A DNA stretch of 64,000 bases from Filimonas lacunae. Lineage in GTDB: Bacteria; Bacteroidota; Bacteroidia; Chitinophagales; Chitinophagaceae. The stretch covers positions 6,638,823 through 6,702,822 of the forward strand of contig NZ_AP017422.1 of assembly GCF_002355595.1 (NCBI RefSeq). Reading direction: 5' to 3'. Positions within the stretch are counted from its first letter, which is position 1, and the number at the start of each line of letters is the position of its first letter. Positions 61,871 through 64,000 of this stretch are shown piece after piece. The notes under the pieces are model-generated. The model was not told where the DNA came from. It made no database searches and saw nothing but the letters and a program-made list of their open reading frames with translations. A program made the translations under genes and the position numbers.

Positions 61871-62998
61871 ATGAAAAGGATTGAACTGGTGCAAACGCCC
61901 AGGCAGCTAGGCACATTTATCGATTTTCCGCACGATCTGTATCGTAATGATCCCAAATACGTACCGGAGCTGTTTATTGCACAGCGCGATTTATTGAGCC
62001 CTAAGAAACATCCTTTTTATGAACATGCCGAAATTCAGCTGTTCCTGGCATACGACAACAACCAGGTAACCGGGCGCATTGCTGCCATTTTAAATAAAAA
62101 CCACAATCATTACAACAACGTAAACGAAGGCTTCTTTGGCTTCTTTGATTGTATTGATGATGTGGAAACAGCCAAAAGCCTGTTCAGCAGTGCAGAACAA
62201 TGGTTACGCAACAAAGGTGTTACCGGTAAAATAAAAGGACCGGTTAACCCATCTACCAACGAAACCTGTGGTGTGCTGGTAGATGGTTTTCATAGCGCGC
62301 CCAAAGTGTTAATGACGTATAACGCGCCCTACTACGATAAGCTGCTGCAAGCCTATGGCTTCCGCAAGCAAATAGATGTACTGGCTTATTTATATACCCG
62401 CGAAAACTTCGACGACACCCGTTTGCGCCGTTTACAGGTATATATGGCCGAAAAGCTGAAAAAGAAGGGTATCACCATTCGCCCGGTGGTAATGAAAAAT
62501 TTCAAAGACGAAGTTCCTAACATCAGAGAAGTATACAACTCGGCCTGGGACAAAAACCTTGGTTTTGCTCCCATGAGCGATAAAGAGTTTGATTATATGG
62601 CCAAAGACCTGAAAATGATCATGAACCCCGAGTTGTGCCTGGTAGCAGAACACGAAGGTAAAATGGTAGGTTTTGGCGCTGCCATTCCCAATATCAACGA
62701 AATTCTCATTAGAATAAATCGTGGCCGTCTGTTTCCGTTTGGCATTGTAAAACTGCTTACCGGGATAAAAAAGGTAAAAAGCCTGCGTATTCCATTATTG
62801 GGTGTGGTAGAAGGTTATCGCAAACTGGGCATTGAAATATTCTTTTACATGGCCTTTATTGAATACTTTATCAAACACCCGCATATTGGTGAAGTAGAAG
62901 CTTCCTGGATACTGGAAGACAACGTTATGATGAACAAAGCCATTATTGACATTGGCGCAACACTGGATAAAACTTACCGTTTATACGAAAAAGACTAG
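61871..62998 (+). CDS. GNAT-fold N-acetyltransferase-like protein
   Basis: 375-residue protein with two GNAT-like halves. Segments such as FYEHAEIQLFLAYDNNQVTGRIAAILNKNHN and EEGFFGFFDC-like FGFFDCIDDVETAKSLF, then PELCLVAEHEGKMVGFGAAIPN and GVVEGYRKLGIEIFFYMAFIEYF, resemble proteins annotated as YghO-like or GNAT in Bacteroidota. Acceptor unknown. It ends before a strong terminator. Confidence 0.75.
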   Translation: MKRIELVQTPRQLGTFIDFPHDLYRNDPKYVPELFIAQRDLLSPKKHPFYEHAEIQLFLAYDNNQVTGRIAAILNKNHNHYNNVNEGFFGFFDCIDDVETAKSLFSSAEQWLRNKGVTGKIKGPVNPSTNETCGVLVDGFHSAPKVLMTYNAPYYDKLLQAYGFRKQIDVLAYLYTRENFDDTRLRRLQVYMAEKLKKKGITIRPVVMKNFKDEVPNIREVYNSAWDKNLGFAPMSDKEFDYMAKDLKMIMNPELCLVAEHEGKMVGFGAAIPNINEILIRINRGRLFPFGIVKLLTGIKKVKSLRIPLLGVVEGYRKLGIEIFFYMAFIEYFIKHPHIGEVEASWILEDNVMMNKAIIDIGATLDKTYRLYEKD

Positions 62999-63009
62999 CA
63001 CTATAAACT

Positions 63010-63040
63010 AAAAGCCCCGCAGCAAAACTGCGGGGCTTTT
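63010..63040. terminator. Strong bidirectional terminator
   Basis: 13-bp GC-rich stem AAAAGCCCCGCAG (63010-63022) with 63028-63040 and a T tract on the plus strand. It ends the GNAT-like gene and lies 57 bp before the convergent thioredoxin gene's end. Confidence 0.92.
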
Positions 63041-63096
63041 TAATATCCTTGCATTACCGAAAAACTGTTGCAAAGCCGCCATCATTGGCTTACCCT

Positions 63097-63711
63097 TTAA
63101 TCGTTCAATAATGACTGTATAAATTTCTCCGATTTAGCGCTGCCATAATCTGCCCCACCTTCATGGCGCATAGCAATTTTGCCTTTTTTATTCAGCACCA
63201 CCGTTGTAGGAATGGCATTGCCTAAAAAGGATGAAGGAATAGCACTCGCAGGCACATACAGCGGAAAGTTGTAGTTGTTCTGTTTTACAAAACGGTTGCT
63301 TTGTTCATACTTTCCGTCTACATCCACCATAATAAACACCATGTTGCTGCTATCTTTAAACTTATTGTACAAAGTGTTGATAGAAGGCATTTCTGCACGG
63401 CAGGGAGGACACCAGGTAGCCCAGAAATTAATAAACACTACCTTACCCTTTAAAGAAGACAAGGAAACACTATTTCCCGATCCATCTCTAAACACCACAT
63501 CCTCTGCAGCTGTAGCTTCCGGCAAAGCAGCCACCGCTGTATCGGCCGACATGTGCAACTGAAAAAAGCCCACTTCCATTAAGCCACGGATAGCCCAGGC
63601 CTTGGCTTCTGTATTAAAAGCAATAACCAGCGCCAGCGCCGGAATTGTCCAGGAAAGAATAGTAGATAAAACACTTTTTTTGCCCTTGGGGCTCACTGTT
63701 GGTTGTGCCAT
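63097..63711 (-). CDS. TlpA-type membrane-anchored thioredoxin
   Basis: 204-residue thiol-disulfide protein. An N-terminal anchor (about 18-34, ILSWTIPALALVIAFNTEA) is followed by the thioredoxin fold with C101-PP-C104 in INFWATWCPPCRAEMPS, and cis-Pro region AIPTTVVLNKKGKI. TlpA/ResA proteins reduce cytochrome c apoproteins or other periplasmic thiols. No partner is nearby. Confidence 0.88.
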   Translation of the reverse strand: MAQPTVSPKGKKSVLSTILSWTIPALALVIAFNTEAKAWAIRGLMEVGFFQLHMSADTAVAALPEATAAEDVVFRDGSGNSVSLSSLKGKVVFINFWATWCPPCRAEMPSINTLYNKFKDSSNMVFIMVDVDGKYEQSNRFVKQNNYNFPLYVPASAIPSSFLGNAIPTTVVLNKKGKIAMRHEGGADYGSAKSEKFIQSLLND

Positions 63712-64000
63712 ATAATTTTTACTGTCTGACTAAATTACAGAATAGCCAATATAAATGATTGCTAATTCATGCGGGGAAAGGAGAGGGTTAGCAATTGTCT
63801 ATACTTCACCGGCTTGTTATACTGTATGGCCGGGTTTCACCTGGGGAAGGATATCCCGCAAGCAGTAAAGCACCTGTTACAGGTGCTGCGTCAATCAGGT
63901 GGTGTGTATCACAGAAGGGGGATACCGGCCAATTAAGAACCTGCCAGTACGTTTCTCCTGGTTGGGATAACTGTTTTTTCATCATCACTCAGAAAAACCC
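63712..64000. other. Right-edge region without a credible gene
   Basis: A 60-codon minus-strand frame (63806-63988, start MMMKKQLSQPGETYW) and a 9-bp hairpin (AGCACCTGT/ACAGGTGCT, 63869-63887) are present. Neither matches a family that I recognise, and the region is cut by the window edge. Confidence 0.5.

Noticed and set aside
63806-63988. Minus-strand reading frame of 60 aa (MMMKKQLSQPGETYW start)
   Set aside because: Contains a palindromic hairpin, no family resemblance, and the upstream context is cut off; kept only as a remark on the region.
1-64000. Flanking direct repeats marking integration of the tail locus
   Set aside because: None was noticed by eye around 22.7 or 43.9 kb, and the only tRNA is 10 kb away; a proper repeat search was not possible.

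Overview
The window looks like a chromosomal segment of a Bacteroidota bacterium, most likely of the family Chitinophagaceae. Reasons: a SusC/SusD pair driven by an ECF sigma and a FecR-type anti-sigma factor; SusC with an N-terminal STN domain; DUF4834- and YceI-like proteins; the -7 promoter element TAnnTTTG instead of an E. coli -10; few Shine-Dalgarno sequences; and the gene order rimP-nusA-infB. The genus is inferred from protein style, not proven.

Layout. 1-4.6 kb: start of a phenylacetate-degradation operon (paaA, paaB running off the left edge), two outer-membrane beta-barrel proteins, a Rieske ferredoxin and HflX. 4.8-6.5 kb: a stand-alone receiver protein convergent with a NarL-type two-component pair. 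6.9-12.7 kb: an aminotransferase, a small lipoprotein too short for usual ORF calling, a MurG-like glycosyltransferase, SixA, a PurF-like enzyme and an FMN reductase. 12.8-14.8 kb: two YceI proteins and a MarR regulator with palindromic sites. 14.9-21.7 kb: a SurA-like chaperone, then rimP-nusA-infB behind a recognisable promoter and a leader hairpin resembling an attenuator. 21.8-22.7 kb: a DUF4834-like protein and a HAD phosphatase.

The most striking part is 22.7-43.9 kb. It encodes a self-cleaving (LexA/cI-type) repressor, a protein resembling DnaA domain IV, a complete-looking lysis set (coiled-coil membrane protein, spanin-like protein, holin-like protein, CHAP endolysin) and a contractile tail: sheath, tube, two-frame tail chaperone with a -1 frameshift, tape measure, hub, spike, gp25-like and J-like baseplate proteins, a gp7/I-like protein and fibres. 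It ends in three tandem paralogues with leucine-rich repeats. I see no capsid, portal, terminase, integrase or replication gene. The best reading is a domesticated phage-tail particle (an R-type tailocin-like bacteriocin) whose LRR proteins are candidate receptor binders.

43.9-64 kb: a RibD_C/DHFR-like reductase; a regulated uptake locus (ECF sigma, FecR, SusC, SusD, FAD oxidoreductase with golvesin-like tail); a tRNA with anticodon CAU; an HxlR regulator divergent from a thioredoxin-reductase-like flavoprotein with a three-half-site operator between them; a GH127 enzyme next to a truncated sigma factor; dGTPase; a roughly 400-bp non-coding stretch whose ends pair over long distance; an EamA transporter; two unknown proteins; a GNAT-like protein; and a TlpA-type thioredoxin.

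All functions come from reading translated sequence and recalling family motifs; no database search was possible.
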